Source: Cymbomonas tetramitiformis (taxonomy: Eukaryota > Chlorophyta > Pyramimonadophyceae > Pyramimonadales > Pyramimonadaceae). Taken from it: a stretch of 64,000 nucleotides of DNA. Both the position numbers and the translations under genes were made by a program. The DNA is taken from assembly GCA_001247695.2 (NCBI GenBank), contig LGRX02035431.1:99163-163162 (forward strand), written 5' to 3'. The notes under the pieces are model-generated. The model did not search any database. It had not been told where the DNA came from and saw only the letters and a program-made list of their open reading frames with translations. Shown here piece after piece: positions 34,440-45,087 of the stretch (its first letter is position 1; every line of letters starts with the position of its first letter).

Positions 34440-34770
34440 CACTCAAACCCGTGGTGCATCCCGTACGACTTCCGCCGGCTGACAGCTTCTGCCAAAAGTC
34501 AAGGTGCCAGATGGAGACGCTGAATCATCTGCGACGCCTGGCGAAGCAGAACGATTGCTGCGTCTTCTTCGACCTTCGGGACGGCGCCGGACTCCCAGAA
34601 GTTCATGCAGTTCAAGGTTTCGGGCACGCTGTGTCAATGCAGCGCTCTCCCCTTCGCCTGGAATGACTCACCTCAGGTGTTCGTGAAATTGATGGAGGTG
34701 CTGGTGGGTTGTATGCGAGCGCCCGAAGTCACCAGAGACTGTGTAGAAATTCGACAATTGCCACCGACGA
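34440..34770 (+). pseudogene. Reverse-transcriptase remnant (DIRS-like)
   Basis: METLNHLRRLAKQNDCCVFF, then DLRDG, marks RT motif A. After a frameshift near 34590 the next frame reads DSQKFMQFKVSGTLCQCSAL, then PFAWNDSPQVFVKLMEVL, the motif-B region (PFG-like followed by SP..F..). The YxDD box is absent because the sequence runs into repeats. Clearly non-functional. Confidence 0.65.
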
Positions 34771-34921
34771 CAGGACAACGGCAAAGGGAAGTACCGTACC
34801 ACGCTGGTGGGGCAGCGTGGGCTGAGACGAGGCCTCGTGGAGCGAGAGCTCTGCCTCCACACGAGGCCTCGTGGAGCGAGAGCTCTGCCTCCACACGAGG
34901 CCTCGTGGAGCGGGGGTGCGG

Positions 34922-35255
34922 GCGTGATCGCTGCGCCCGCGGGTGACCGGGCCTCGGCTCTGCGTGATCGCTGCGCCCGCGGGTGACCGGGCCTCGGCTC
35001 GGCGTGATCGCTGCGCCCGCGGGTGACCGGGCCTCGGCTCGGCGTGATCGCTGCGCCCGCGGGTGACCGGGCCTCGGCTCGGCGTGATCGCTGCGCCCGC
35101 GGGTGACCGGGCCTCGGCTCTGCGTGATCGCTGCGCCCGCGGGTGACCGGGCCTCGGCTCGGCGTGATCGCTGCGCCCGCGGGTGACCGGGCCTCGGCTC
35201 GGCGTGATCGCTGCGCCCGCGGGTGACCGGGCCTCGGCTCGGCGTGATCGCTGGC
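34922..35255. repeat. 40-bp minisatellite, about 8 units, inside the DIRS remnant
   Basis: Nearly perfect units of GGCGTGATCGCTGCGCCCGC plus GGGTGACCGGGCCTCGGCTC. It is preceded at 34830-34915 by three copies of a 34-bp unit with CGAGGCCTCGTGGAGCGAGA. The array separates the RT and recombinase remnants. Confidence 0.95.
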
Positions 35256-35981
35256 GTGGCAAGCTGGGGGAGAGCCAGTACACCAAGTGGCGGGCAGTGC
35301 GGACGCAGGCAGAGGCACTGCGGGCGTCGACGCGCAGCAACTACGGGCTGAAGGCGAAGAATTTCTGCAAGATCTGTGAGCGGGATGGGTGGCTGCCGGC
35401 GTCCGAGGAGACAGCTCGCCTGTACGTGGCCTACCTCTTGTCGGGTGGCAAGGTGCAGGGGGGCCTCGATGCAGGCCTACCTCTGAGCGATCGACGGCTC
35501 CCGTGAGAACATGGGCCTCGAGGGCTTAGCCAAGGGGAGGGCCGTGGCGCGCGCTCTGCAGGTTGCGGCTGCGCTGCAAGCGGCAGCATCGGCAGTGAGC
35601 GAGACCAAGACCGACTGGTTACGGGCGAAACATGTGCGCATGGTGCACGAGGCGACATCGGCTGAGGCAGTTGAGACCAACCCGACGGCGGTGCCGGCTG
35701 AGGCGGTTGAGACCGACCCGACGGCGGCGCCGGCTGAGGCGGTTGAGACCGACCCGACGGCGGTGCCAGCTGAGGCGGTTGTGACCGACCCGACGGCGGT
35801 GCCGGCTGAGGCGGTTGAGACCGACCCGACGGCGGTGCCGGCTGAGGCGGTTGAGACCGACCCGACGGCGATGCCGGCTGAGGCGGTTGAGACCGACCCA
35901 ACGGCGGTGCCGGGGGAGGCAGTGCCGGCTGCTTTGGGTGGCTGCCTCCGACGAGTGTGTGTGCACAGGAGCACCGAATGA
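35255..35981 (+). pseudogene. Tyrosine-recombinase N-terminal remnant with an in-frame repeat tail
   Basis: ALRASTRSNYGLKAKNFCKI, then CERDGWLPASEETARLYVAYL, matches the core-binding (SAM-like) domain of tyrosine recombinases. A frameshift near 35458 leads to SMQAYL*AIDGSRENMGLEG, where a stop replaces the usual residue of the Y-x-SAI motif. From the ATG at 35511 the frame runs to 35981 and includes about seven 12-residue PAEAVETDPTAV repeats (36-bp units, 35670-35925). The catalytic C-terminal domain (R..HxxR..Y) is missing. Confidence 0.6.
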
Positions 35982-36099
35982 GGCGGGGTGCCAAGGCAGC
36001 GATGTCGAGGGTACAAAAGAAACGCTTCAATTGGAGGCTGCGGAATTATAGTGCTTTCCGAAAATTTGCCAACGGCTGACCTCAGCCTGTGCTAATCAC

Positions 36100-36290
36100 G
36101 GTGATCACTGCGGAACCGTCGGAGAGTAGCTGACATCCTGACAAGTGTATATAAGTAGAAGCCGGAGCAGACACAAACTCGGCTCTGCTCTTTTCCACTT
36201 CCCCTCTCACCCAACCTGGAAGCTCTGTTCAGTTGCAATGGAGCTTTTGCAAATATTGAACATTAAAAAATTGGCGCCCACTAAGTCTGG
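36100..36290 (+). promoter_or_regulatory. TATA box followed by a primer-binding-site-like sequence, possible LTR end
   Basis: GTGTATATAAGTAGAAG at 36148 is a strong TATA element. About 120 bases on, TTGGCGCCCACTAAG at 36272 looks like a tRNA primer-binding site as found just inside a 5' LTR. A second LTR was not found, so this may be a solo or truncated LTR, or the promoter of the decayed neighbour. Confidence 0.35.
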
Positions 36291-36834
36291 CTGGTAGCTA
36301 CAGCGCCGGCTAAACAAGAGCTGTTGATTTAATGAATGTTCTGCACTGTGCCTTTCTGGCACTGAAGATCGAGTATATTAAAGAAATGTACAGAATGTGT
36401 ACGCAAGGGGTGCATTTGTCCTTCACAGAATGCGTTCTTTATCAGACAAGGCGCGTCAAAGATGGCACACCTTCGCCCCTTCACTGAACATTTGCTCAAA
36501 TGGGTATGGTGCGTGAAAAAGACACACAGTTTACCCTTTCCCAAAAGCATGCATCAGCACGCAACACCTATGCACGAAGTGCATGGCTGAGCCATCGACT
36601 GAACTGAGCATTTCTACAAACGCAAGACGGGCAATAGACGCGGATTTGTCATCTGTAAAAAGCAACATGTTGAAACCGTCCGTGAAAAACAAACAACAGG
36701 CAAGGCGCGTGCGCGAGTGCACGCTTCACACCGACCGAAAAGGTCGCTCATATGGAAGAACCGTGCGTACAAGGCATGCCTTTGACCGTGGACTGAAACC
36801 ATGCTGAAATAGAGAAGACATGCGCGGGGCTCAC

Positions 36835-39437
36835 CTTCCACAGCTGTGGAGGCTGCCTTAGCAGCACCTGTGCCTGGAGCGCTTGGGGCGGCTCTGGGGG
36901 GCGGACACTCCAGCTGCGCTTTCATTGAGGCTACTGCGGCCTCCAGCTCGACGACACGCTGCTCCAGCTGCAAGAGGAACAAGGCAATAATGGCAGATGA
37001 GCGCCCGGCCTTGTATCACTGAGACATGGGACAATATGCAGCTTGTTGCCCAGACTACTATACTTCGATGTACTTACAACACTGATGTTTGGATACTGCA
37101 GCCTACTCAATTCACGAAACCTGCCACGGGAGGCCGGGCAGGGGACAGCCCCCGTTCACGTGAGAGCCTCGAGCTCGGGGTTAGAATCTCGTTACGAGGA
37201 GGACATCTGATCGAGCATCACGGAGAAGCCCGGAGGCGGCCAATGAAACGCACCTTTTCTTTCGAGTGGGCCGGGGCTGCTGCGGCCTCCCCTTGTCGCC
37301 CGGGCTCCTCCTGGTGCTTTTGCTGAAGCTCGGGTAACTCGGCTTGCTCTTGAATCGCGTGGGCCGCTTTTTCGTCTGAAGACTGCAAAAGTCACATAGT
37401 CTTTGCATCAGCCGCATAGTACCTCAGCACAATGCAGGTGAACTTACCACGCGCCCTCCATAGTGTCGTGTTGCGAGAAATTTGTCACGTGTGATCACAT
37501 TGTTGTCTCGTCAGGTAGCAAGCACACACTCTCTGGGGCCGCCTTGACGGCAAGAGGATGCCAGCTCTCGAGGAGAGCATCGGAAGCTCCAGGAGATGAC
37601 CCCCGAGTCAGCAGATGGGGAGAAACGTCAATGACCCCGCAGTCAGCAGATGGGGAGAAACGTCAATGTGCAGTCAGCAGATGGGAAGAAACGTCAAGGC
37701 CCCGAGACAGCAGATGGGAAGAAGCGTCAATGACCCCGAGTCGCGAATGGGAAGAAACGTCAAGGCCCCCGAGTCAGCAGATAGGGGAAGAAACGTCAAT
37801 GACCCCGAGTCAATGGAAGAAACGTCAAATGCCCCCCCGGTCAGCAGATAAGGGAGAAACGTCAATGACCCCCGAGTCAGCGAGATGGGGAGAAACGTCA
37901 ATGACCCGCGGTCAGCAGATGGAAAGAAGCGTCAGTGACCCCGAGTCAGCAGATGGAAAGAAACGTCAATGCCCCCGTGTCAGCGAGATGGGAAGAAACG
38001 TCAATGCCCCCGCAGTCAGCAGATAAGGACGTCAATGACCCCCGAGTCAGCAGATGGGAAGAAACGTCAATGCCCCCGGAGTCAGCAGATGGGGGGAAAC
38101 GTCAGTGACCCCCAAGTCAGCAGATGGGAAGAAACGTCGATGCCCCCGAGTCAGCAGATGGGGAGGAACGTCTTTGCTTAACAGGATAAAAGTGGCATAG
38201 TCGACGAGAGGAGCGCTATCAGAACTCACCCTTCTCAACAACTCGGCTTCATCCCAGTGTATCAGCTGTGCGATCCCGACCATAACTGCGAGAAGTGCGC
38301 CTCCTCAGCTCCGAAACATGCGGAAAACCCGGCCAGGCCGACGTGGCGCAGGACAACAACCGATCCGAAAATGACACACGAGCTGGACATGACAAGGGAA
38401 GCCAACTGCTTCACAAACGCCACACGGGCGGATGTGGCATAGGAAGATAAGCCCATTTTTTACGACACCCGGGCGGATGTGGCACGAGAAGCCCACCGAT
38501 CCGCAAATGACACACGGCTGACGTGGCACAGGACACCATCCAAACCGCAAATGACACAAGGGCGGCACGTGGCACAGGAAGCCAACCGATCTGCATACGA
38601 CACACGGGCTGACGTGGCACAGGAAGCCAACCAATCCGCAAAGCACACACACGGGCTGACATGGCGGGGGAAGCCAACCAATCCGCACATGACACACGGG
38701 CGTACTTGACTCAGGACACCGATCCGCAAGTGACACATATGCCACACATGGCACAGGGAGCCAACCGATCCGCACACGACACACGGGCTGACGTGGCACA
38801 GGACACCGATCGTTCCGCACACGGCAAACGACCTGGTCGCAACAAGGACCACCAACCGGTCCGCAAACAACAACCGGGCTGCACGGGGCCGACCGAGCAG
38901 CGGACAACACCCGGGCGGCACGTGGCACAGGAAGCCCGCCGACCTGCCTTTCAACAGCACAAGGAACGTCTAATGCGTTACGACTGCCTCATCATGCGAG
39001 AACGGGAGCTTACCCAAAGGCGGCAATGCTGCTACGAATGCTTGCCATGCGTGCCAGTCCACCCTGAAGCAGGTAGCAAAGAAAACGCTGGTCATGGTTC
39101 ACGAAGAATAAGCAGTCCCACGGGACGACTTGCTGTTTTTCGGCTTTGAGCAAGGGCGGACCACAATCTGGAATTTTACTCAAAGTGGGAGCGCACAGAG
39201 TCATCAGACTGATCGTTGATTTCTCGCCAACTCCGGGAAAGCGCCGTGGCCGGTCGCTGCAAGCATGAAGAAGTGCTGTTGAAGCAAGACAGTAAAATGC
39301 AACAACGCGAGATCTGGTAACGAGGTTGGAACGTATTTGGGGTGCCTAGAACGCTTCGGTCACGCTTGGAGAAGGTGAGCACATACCCGTACGTTCGATT
39401 CGTCCCATCACTTTCCATGAGATGTGTGAGCGCTGAA
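36835..39437 (-). CDS. Unidentified multi-exon gene with coiled-coil and possible DENN-like start
   Basis: Exons with GT-AG borders on the minus strand: 36835-36967 (LEQRVVELEAAVASMKAQLE coiled coil, then Ala/Pro-rich); 37254-37382 (acidic/Gln-rich, QEQAELPELQQKHQEEPGR); 38230-38285 (MVGIAQLIHWDEAELLRR), whose phases agree with each other; about 39014-39180 (VVPWDCLFFVNHDQRFLCYL, then ARMASIRSSIAAFG|GTAAGC); and about 39350-39437 (LMESDGTNRTYGYVLTFSKR). The last resembles the opening of a uDENN domain (D-G-x-R-x-YG-x-LTF), but the rest does not confirm it. The phase between the 39014 and 38285 ends does not match, so an exon is missing or a border is wrong. Introns hold 37-bp and 44-bp minisatellites. 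Confidence 0.4.
37595..38175. repeat. About 37-bp minisatellite in an intron
   Basis: About 15 units containing GTCAGCAGATGGGAAGAAAC and GTCAATGACCCCCGA with frequent short indels. It lies between minus-strand exons at 37382 and 38230. Confidence 0.9.
38440..38940. repeat. About 44-bp degenerate minisatellite in an intron
   Basis: Units contain ACACGGGCTGACGTGGCACA and GGAAGCCAACCGATCCGCAA. Copies differ much more than in neighbouring arrays, suggesting greater age. Confidence 0.85.
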
Positions 39438-39439
39438 TT

Positions 39440-40415
39440 CATATCTAGCTCCTCGCCAGCTCTCTATGTGCAAAGCCCGAGGAAGTGAGGCTGACAGCAA
39501 AATGAGTGCTCCTCTCAGAACGCAGACCTGGCAAATTGTCTCGGGGGAACCAGAGCGTCGGGTTCGGTAACAGACCGTGTTCAAGTGCACAACTAGAACC
39601 AAACTGTGCTCAAATGTACAGCTTACAATAAGTATCAACACGGCAAGCTACTGACTATGACAAATATCCGACCTGAAACTACAACTCAGCCCTTTGAATC
39701 GCTTCTATGTTCAGGGTCTGGCTTTACCACTCGTTCGCCCCACGGCCTTAAGGGCAGAGCTTCAGTGACGGCGTGCTCTTCGGTTGGGCTCGGCGTGAGG
39801 CTATTCGACGCGCTGGTTTCAGAAGCGACACGTCGATATTGGAAGGAAGTGCTTAAGACTTTGCGAGGAGCAGACTGAACCACTGCCAGCCTCTGGTATC
39901 GGTGCAGCAGTTGAAGGAGAGTTTTTGAGTTACGCATCGGTTCTGTGGATCTTGAGGAGTTGTTAAGTGTATACTAAAATCCTGATTGCAGTGGATATCT
40001 AAGTACCTCTCAACGCTGGGTCCCCACCTAAAACTTTTGTTGACAAGTCAAACATATCAGCGTTCCCAGTGACTTTTAGCGAGATAGATCTTCTAAGCGC
40101 TCTATTGCCAGGAAATGACGTTCAGCGCCTTTTCCCAGATGCCAACAGCCTACTCAGTACATCGCGTGGATATGTGTCAATCAAACCCTGCTCGTAATCA
40201 GATCAAACCCTGCTCATTACAACATTCGATTGTACTTGGCCCCGGCCACATTACCTACTATTATCATTTCTCTCCAGACGAGAGAGTCACGACGCGACGT
40301 TCACTTTAGGTTTTTGTCAGTCGTTGGTCTGGTCTTGGTTGTTGGGACCCGTTGACGAATGTTCGATGTAGCACGTTCATCTTGATGGTGACACAGATAA
40401 CATCCAGATTTACAA
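39440..40415. other. No firm gene
   Basis: Overlapping ORFs at 39606-39878 (+, VGLGVRLFDALVSEATRRYW) and 39686-39937 (-, an ATG start with a basic, Ser-rich N-terminus) are mutually exclusive and neither has a recognisable domain. A duplicated TCAAACCCTGCTCxT word lies at 40180-40220. Confidence 0.3.
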
Positions 40416-40418
40416 TTG

Positions 40419-40904
40419 ATGCCGGGACCCTCAGATGCAGCCTCAAGGGTCAAGCCCCCTCCCCCCTTTTTGCCCCCAACAGCCACCCCACCAATACCTT
40501 ATGTGCCGGGGAACACTGGCCATGTCAAGCCGTTCGATTGGTATATTGTATTTATACCCAATGGGGCAGTGCAATGGAAATGGGCTCGAAAGGGGACTAC
40601 CGAGCCATTGACTGCGTACTTTGGGGAGCGAAAGCCTGAGCTCGATTATAGCTGGCAGCATATTATCGTCCATCCTTCTGGAGCGCTACGCCGCTGGGAG
40701 CGTAAGAGGGGCGGTGGCTGGTTTCTGGAAGGCGCCACTCGAGCGAAGGAGCCTGTAGCGCCATTTTCATTACCGCTCAATAATGCGTTCTGGAAGCAGG
40801 CGAGTGTGACTGACGAGTATCAGTATCGCGGAATTCCATACACTGGGCCTAAGGTTGCGACTTGGCCCGACCAAGAATTTTTCAAAATTTTATTCAAAAT
40901 ATAG
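40419..40904 (+). CDS. Orphan ORF, unknown protein of 161 residues
   Basis: ATG at 40419, stop at 40902-40904. The N-terminus is Pro-rich. The body is aromatic-rich (FDWYIVFIPNGAVQWKWARK, then DYSWQHIIVHPSGALRRWER) and looks like a folded beta domain. The ORF ends where an AT-rich tract with AAAATATAGGTG words begins; the same tract type sits at 49920-50030, so it may border a mobile element. Family not recognised. Confidence 0.4.
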   Translation: MPGPSDAASRVKPPPPFLPPTATPPIPYVPGNTGHVKPFDWYIVFIPNGAVQWKWARKGTTEPLTAYFGERKPELDYSWQHIIVHPSGALRRWERKRGGGWFLEGATRAKEPVAPFSLPLNNAFWKQASVTDEYQYRGIPYTGPKVATWPDQEFFKILFKI

Positions 40905-41226
40905 GTGAAAATTCAGCACAAAAAAAATGTCAAAATTTCGAAAAATATAGGGGGTCCGTTGGGAAAATATCACCCCCCAGATCAAAATTTTAAAGTTGGA
41001 ATCTCATCGATCAAAATTTCCCTCAAAATCGTCGAAAATCTGACTGTGTCACGGCTACTAGCGTGACATGAGCATGGCATGACATGACATGTCGGTTGTC
41101 GGTTGTCGGCTGTCGATGTCGCTGTCGCCGCACTTCGACTTCCCTTCTTTCATTCTGTGTCGACTGTCCCAACAGAACACGCACCTCACACCCGACCGAA
41201 CCAGGCTGCAAAAACCCATCTTCATC

Positions 41227-41365
41227 ATGCTGGTCGAAGATTATTCTTCAGAGTCAGACTCGGGATTCGATATTTCTGAGCTGGAGGAGAACACCAACAC
41301 GACAACTCCGCTCCGCCCAGTACACCTACATGACTCTGTCGCGATTATGAACGAGGGGCGGCAAT
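41227..41365 (+). CDS. Probable first exon of an unknown acidic protein
   Basis: ATG at 41227 followed by LVEDYSSESDSGFDISELEE, an acidic, Ser-rich start. A good donor (CGGCAAT|GTAAGG) lies at 41366; read through, the frame stops at 41433. Upstream, 41060-41092 carries CATGA/CATGG pentamers similar to those upstream of CSN4, and TGTCGGTTGTCGG repeats. No downstream exon was identified before the satellite at 41560. Confidence 0.35.
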
Positions 41366-41559
41366 GTAAGGGCTGGCGGGGCGTTGGGGTATTGCTGGGT
41401 GCTGAAATGGCGGTGTATCTCTGTTGTGGTTGAGAGTGGGGTGTTGTGAGGGATTTTGGGTTTGAGATGTGGGTGTGGCATTGGAGGGCAAGTTTTTTAA
41501 ATATATTCTACGAAGAGGTTCGGCACCCTGTTAGGTGATACCGTTCCAGCAGAACAAAA

Positions 41560-42300
41560 CAACACTTTGCAATTGGGCATTCACTGCGGCTCTCGTGTCG
41601 TGCGCCCAGGTCGCAGCACGAGCGGCTCCTACGGTGAATGCCCCCAACCTGCCACAAGGCCTAGTTGGTGCCCTTCGAGCAGCCAAGCACAAGTTCACGT
41701 CGAATATTATGAAAGAAACTGCGGGCAAAGGCGTGCTTCGAGCACACGCATGGCAAAAAGGCATGGGTCAGGTGTCCAGACCCGAGCTGGCGCGTCGCCA
41801 ACCATGAATTCCCACAACCTGTCATACAGGCCCGTCGGGGAATTCACCGTTGCCAACGCCCACAAGGGTCGAATTCACAAATACAAACACAATGAAAACT
41901 GAAGAAAAAACATCCGGCTGCAATGTTGTCAAAAGGTTGTAGTCAGTGTTTGGACTCGAGCTGGCGCGCCTTAAGCCGTGAATTCCCACTACCTGTCACC
42001 CAGGTCCGTCAGGGGAATTCAACGTTGCCACAGCCTGCGCAGGTCGAATTCACAAAGGTTAACATCATACAAACTGTGGGAAAAACATGGGTGCGGCTAC
42101 AACCTCGTCAAACAGCAAAAGTCAGGTGTCACGGCTCGAGTTGGCGCGGCTACGGTTATGCATTCCCAAACGCCGGTCACATATGCCGGTTTGAGCATAT
42201 TCGGCAAGCAAGCCCTGCGAGGTTCGAATTCGCATAGCAAATGGTACAAAATATGGTACAAAAAGGCCGGGCGCATCGTGCACACGCGTGAATACCGCTG
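41560..42300. repeat. Diverged satellite, period about 177 bp, rich in GAATTC
   Basis: The block GTGAATTCCCAC...CCTGTCA...AGG, then GGGGAATTCA.CGTTGCCA, then GGTCGAATTCACAAA recurs at about 41630, 41803, 41979 and 42157. GAATTC sites are regularly spaced. Copies are perhaps 65-80% alike. Open frames across it are not convincing. Confidence 0.7.
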
Positions 42301-43313
42301 AGAGTGCCTGAGACGGTTCGCCGTCGCGGGTGTGAATTTATGACAAACGCAGCTTCGGGCTATCTCGCCGCTAGGCGCTCAAAGGGAAAAATGCCCCTCT
42401 GTGGGAATTCGCGATCGTGTTGTGAATTCGTGAACGTTTTCGGACAGCAGAGGATCTCCAGCGCTGCGGAACTGCGACATGCGTTTCTACTGCTATGCCA
42501 CGTAAAACATGCCAGGCGGCAACGCGCTTCAGCCGTGCCGGCTCGTAGATTCGCAAAACGGGCACGGGACTAACTTGTACTCGCAGACTGTAGATTCAGG
42601 CTCAGGTAAAAGCATGCAACGCAGAAAGGCAAGCGAGCAACACGGGGCCAATTCACAGATAAAACAAGTACAACGGCACGACTTCGCACATACGTCAGAG
42701 TGGCGTGCCGGCACTCTGGGGATCCGAACCAGACTCTTACAAACTGCTAGTGACAAAGCTCTCATGTGGATTCGAAGCATATGTATGTATATATCACATT
42801 TAATACTAGGCCACAAGAGGCAAATATCACTGTCCCGCAGAATGGTTTTGAAAGGTTCGGATCTAACTTTTCGAAAGCAGAGCTAGCTAAATACTCAAGC
42901 GAGCATAGTGAAAGTCCGTGAATGCCATTGTCGTTTCGGATGCCCTGTGACCATTGGTTCCCAGTGACAGCGGCGTTTGGTGTCAACGCGCGCTTGCGTT
43001 TGCCCTGTCATGCATTGCCGAGACGTCATGTGTGGTCGTGTCGTGATGTCACTTCGCGTGATGTCGTGCTTGACGCTCTGCGGTGCTCTCGGATCGGCAC
43101 GGGTTGGTCGCGGCGACGTCGATGTAGCGCCTGGCGAGGCGTTGTGCATGATTCAAACTAGGAGGGAGATCTGAGCTGGAGGGTGAACGTGATATGCTCC
43201 GGGCGCTCGAGCGGACAATGAACTGGGGTAGGACCGTGACTGAAGGGGGGAATGACAATTACTGAAAAAGGGGGTCATGGTTGGGGCGTTTGCTGTCGGC
43301 TGAGACGGGCGCG
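42300..43313. other. No firm gene; upstream region of the hAT-like gene
   Basis: Mixed-composition DNA with short ORFs only. Several GTCGTG/TGATGTC words at 43025-43075. No TATA box evident. Confidence 0.4.
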
Positions 43314-44647
43314 ATGGGGGCAAATGCGGTGGGGTCGGACATGGGCTGCGGTAGCGTGACTAAATATGGGGGGTGTGACAGGCCTTTCAGGGGTGCTCGA
43401 GGGACCCCTTCTAAGCGTGTTCATAGTTGTGACAACTCATCGGACCGGGAGGACACGCATGACCGCGAACCGAGTCGCTTGGAGCTAGCGTATGCACGTA
43501 CGCGAGCACAACCCCTTACGAACGCCTTCGACCAGTTCAAGCGAAAACGGAACTCCCAGCAGCATGCGGATGGCGAGCTGCCACAGCAGCCGGCTTTAGC
43601 AGCGCACGAGAGAGAAAGGGCGCCTTTGAAGAAACCCCCCTCTGGAACGAAGCGTGCAGGAGGGGGTGCACGCACCACGAAGGAGCCGAAGATCGAACCC
43701 TCCAAGCGTATCACCCAATTCCCCAACCAGTGTTTGCGTGTCTCGGCGGGGAAGCTCTTTTGCGGATGTTGCAAAGAGACATTATCTCTTTTGAAGCAAT
43801 CGGTGAAGATCCACGTGCTCAGCGCCAAGCATCTTGGAGCTAAGGAGAAGTTCCTCTTGCAGCGACAAGATGACGACCATGTACGCGATGTTCTGGTGGA
43901 GTATTTCAAGGAGCACGACGACGAGGCCACTGCGAACTTGGATCCAGAGGTCCACTTGTATCGATACCGCGTCACTGAAGGTTTGTTGTACGCTGGCGTT
44001 CCTATCATGAAGAGCGACTATTTGCGTCCCCTTTTGGAGCGTGCTGGTGTGAAACTAACTTCGTCCCAGCATCTGAGGTACTACATCACGAAGATAGAGG
44101 CTCTGGAGTTCCAGACGCTGCAGGCGGAGCTGCAGGATGAGTCCATTTTCCTCATGTTTGACGGGACCAGAAGGTTGGGTGAAGCCCTGAACGCAGTCGC
44201 ACGATTTTGCAATAGGGACTTCGAGTTGGTGCAGCGTCTCGTGCAGTTCGTGACACTGGAGTCTAGCCCAGACAACATCGCACTCAGCTCCACCTTGACC
44301 AACTTGGTGGCGCGTGATTTGGGTTTGCCTTTTGAGGCGATTAGTGGATGGGGGCGCGACTCCGTTAAGGTCAATGGCACAGCAGTCACACGACTTCTAA
44401 TTACATTTCCGAACTCGACTGACCTCCTGTGCATTTGCCATACACTGAATAACGCTGGCGACCACACAGGCTTCCCTGAGAAGCGAGAGTTCATGACAGC
44501 CTGGTTGACCCTGGTGCAGAACAACAACAGCGCGAAAAAGCTGTGGCAGGCCTTCACTTCGCATGTTATGGTAGGGTTTTCCAACATTCGCTGGTGGAGT
44601 CGTCAGGAGGTTGAGAACGAGCTCGCCCTCAACTTCAACTTTGTTCC

Positions 44648-44833
44648 TGGCAGATATATGGTTCGTCGGTAATATATATCTAACTGAGAGATAAACCCTG
44701 AGTTAAGGGTTACGGAAATCAGAGGCATACATAAATACCTAACGGGTGTTTCCCGTCTACTGGTGACGGTCACCCAGCCTACCATAGGAAGTGACATGTG
44801 ACAGTTTTGAGTGTCACAGTGTCAGATCCAGCA
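44648..44833 (-). repeat. LTR of element B (3' LTR in element orientation, 28-bp deletion)
   Basis: 186 bases. Matches 47770-47983 except for a missing 28-base block after GGAAATCAGA and a T/C change near the end (GTGTCAC versus GTGCCAC). Confidence 0.9.
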
Positions 44834-45087
44834 CACCACCTAGGGTGGTGACCGTAGCTAGTAGCGAAACGAAGTAACAAACTCCCTACTCAACTTCAGG
44901 AGGAAACTGTAGCACAACTGGGGGCCTGTACTCTTGGTCAGGGCGGTCCCAGTTCACAGCAAAGATTGTCAGGTACTGCTGTTAATTTTGCCAAAACCCT
45001 AAACACAGCTCAAATTCAGAGAGCTCTTCTGCAAATCTAGGAAGTCACACTATAGTTAACCTCTAGGCAGGCACGGTGTGATCAATC

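Larger units (their letters stand above)
34400..35981 (+). mobile_element. Decayed DIRS-like (tyrosine-recombinase) retrotransposon
   Basis: A reverse-transcriptase remnant (34440-34770) is followed by GC-rich tandem repeats (34800-35255) and a tyrosine-recombinase remnant (35255-35640). RT followed by a tyrosine recombinase, with no integrase, is the hallmark of the DIRS/Ngaro group, common in green algae. Both domains are broken by frameshifts. Boundaries and the split terminal repeats typical of DIRS were not identified. Confidence 0.6.

Noticed and set aside
37463..38181. Plus-strand ORFs with MGRNVNDP and SQQMGRN repeats
   Set aside because: Translation of the 37-bp intronic minisatellite.
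42640..42790. tRNA-like GGTTCGGATCC T-arm on the minus strand
   Set aside because: No matching acceptor stem, D-arm or anticodon arm at the proper spacing.
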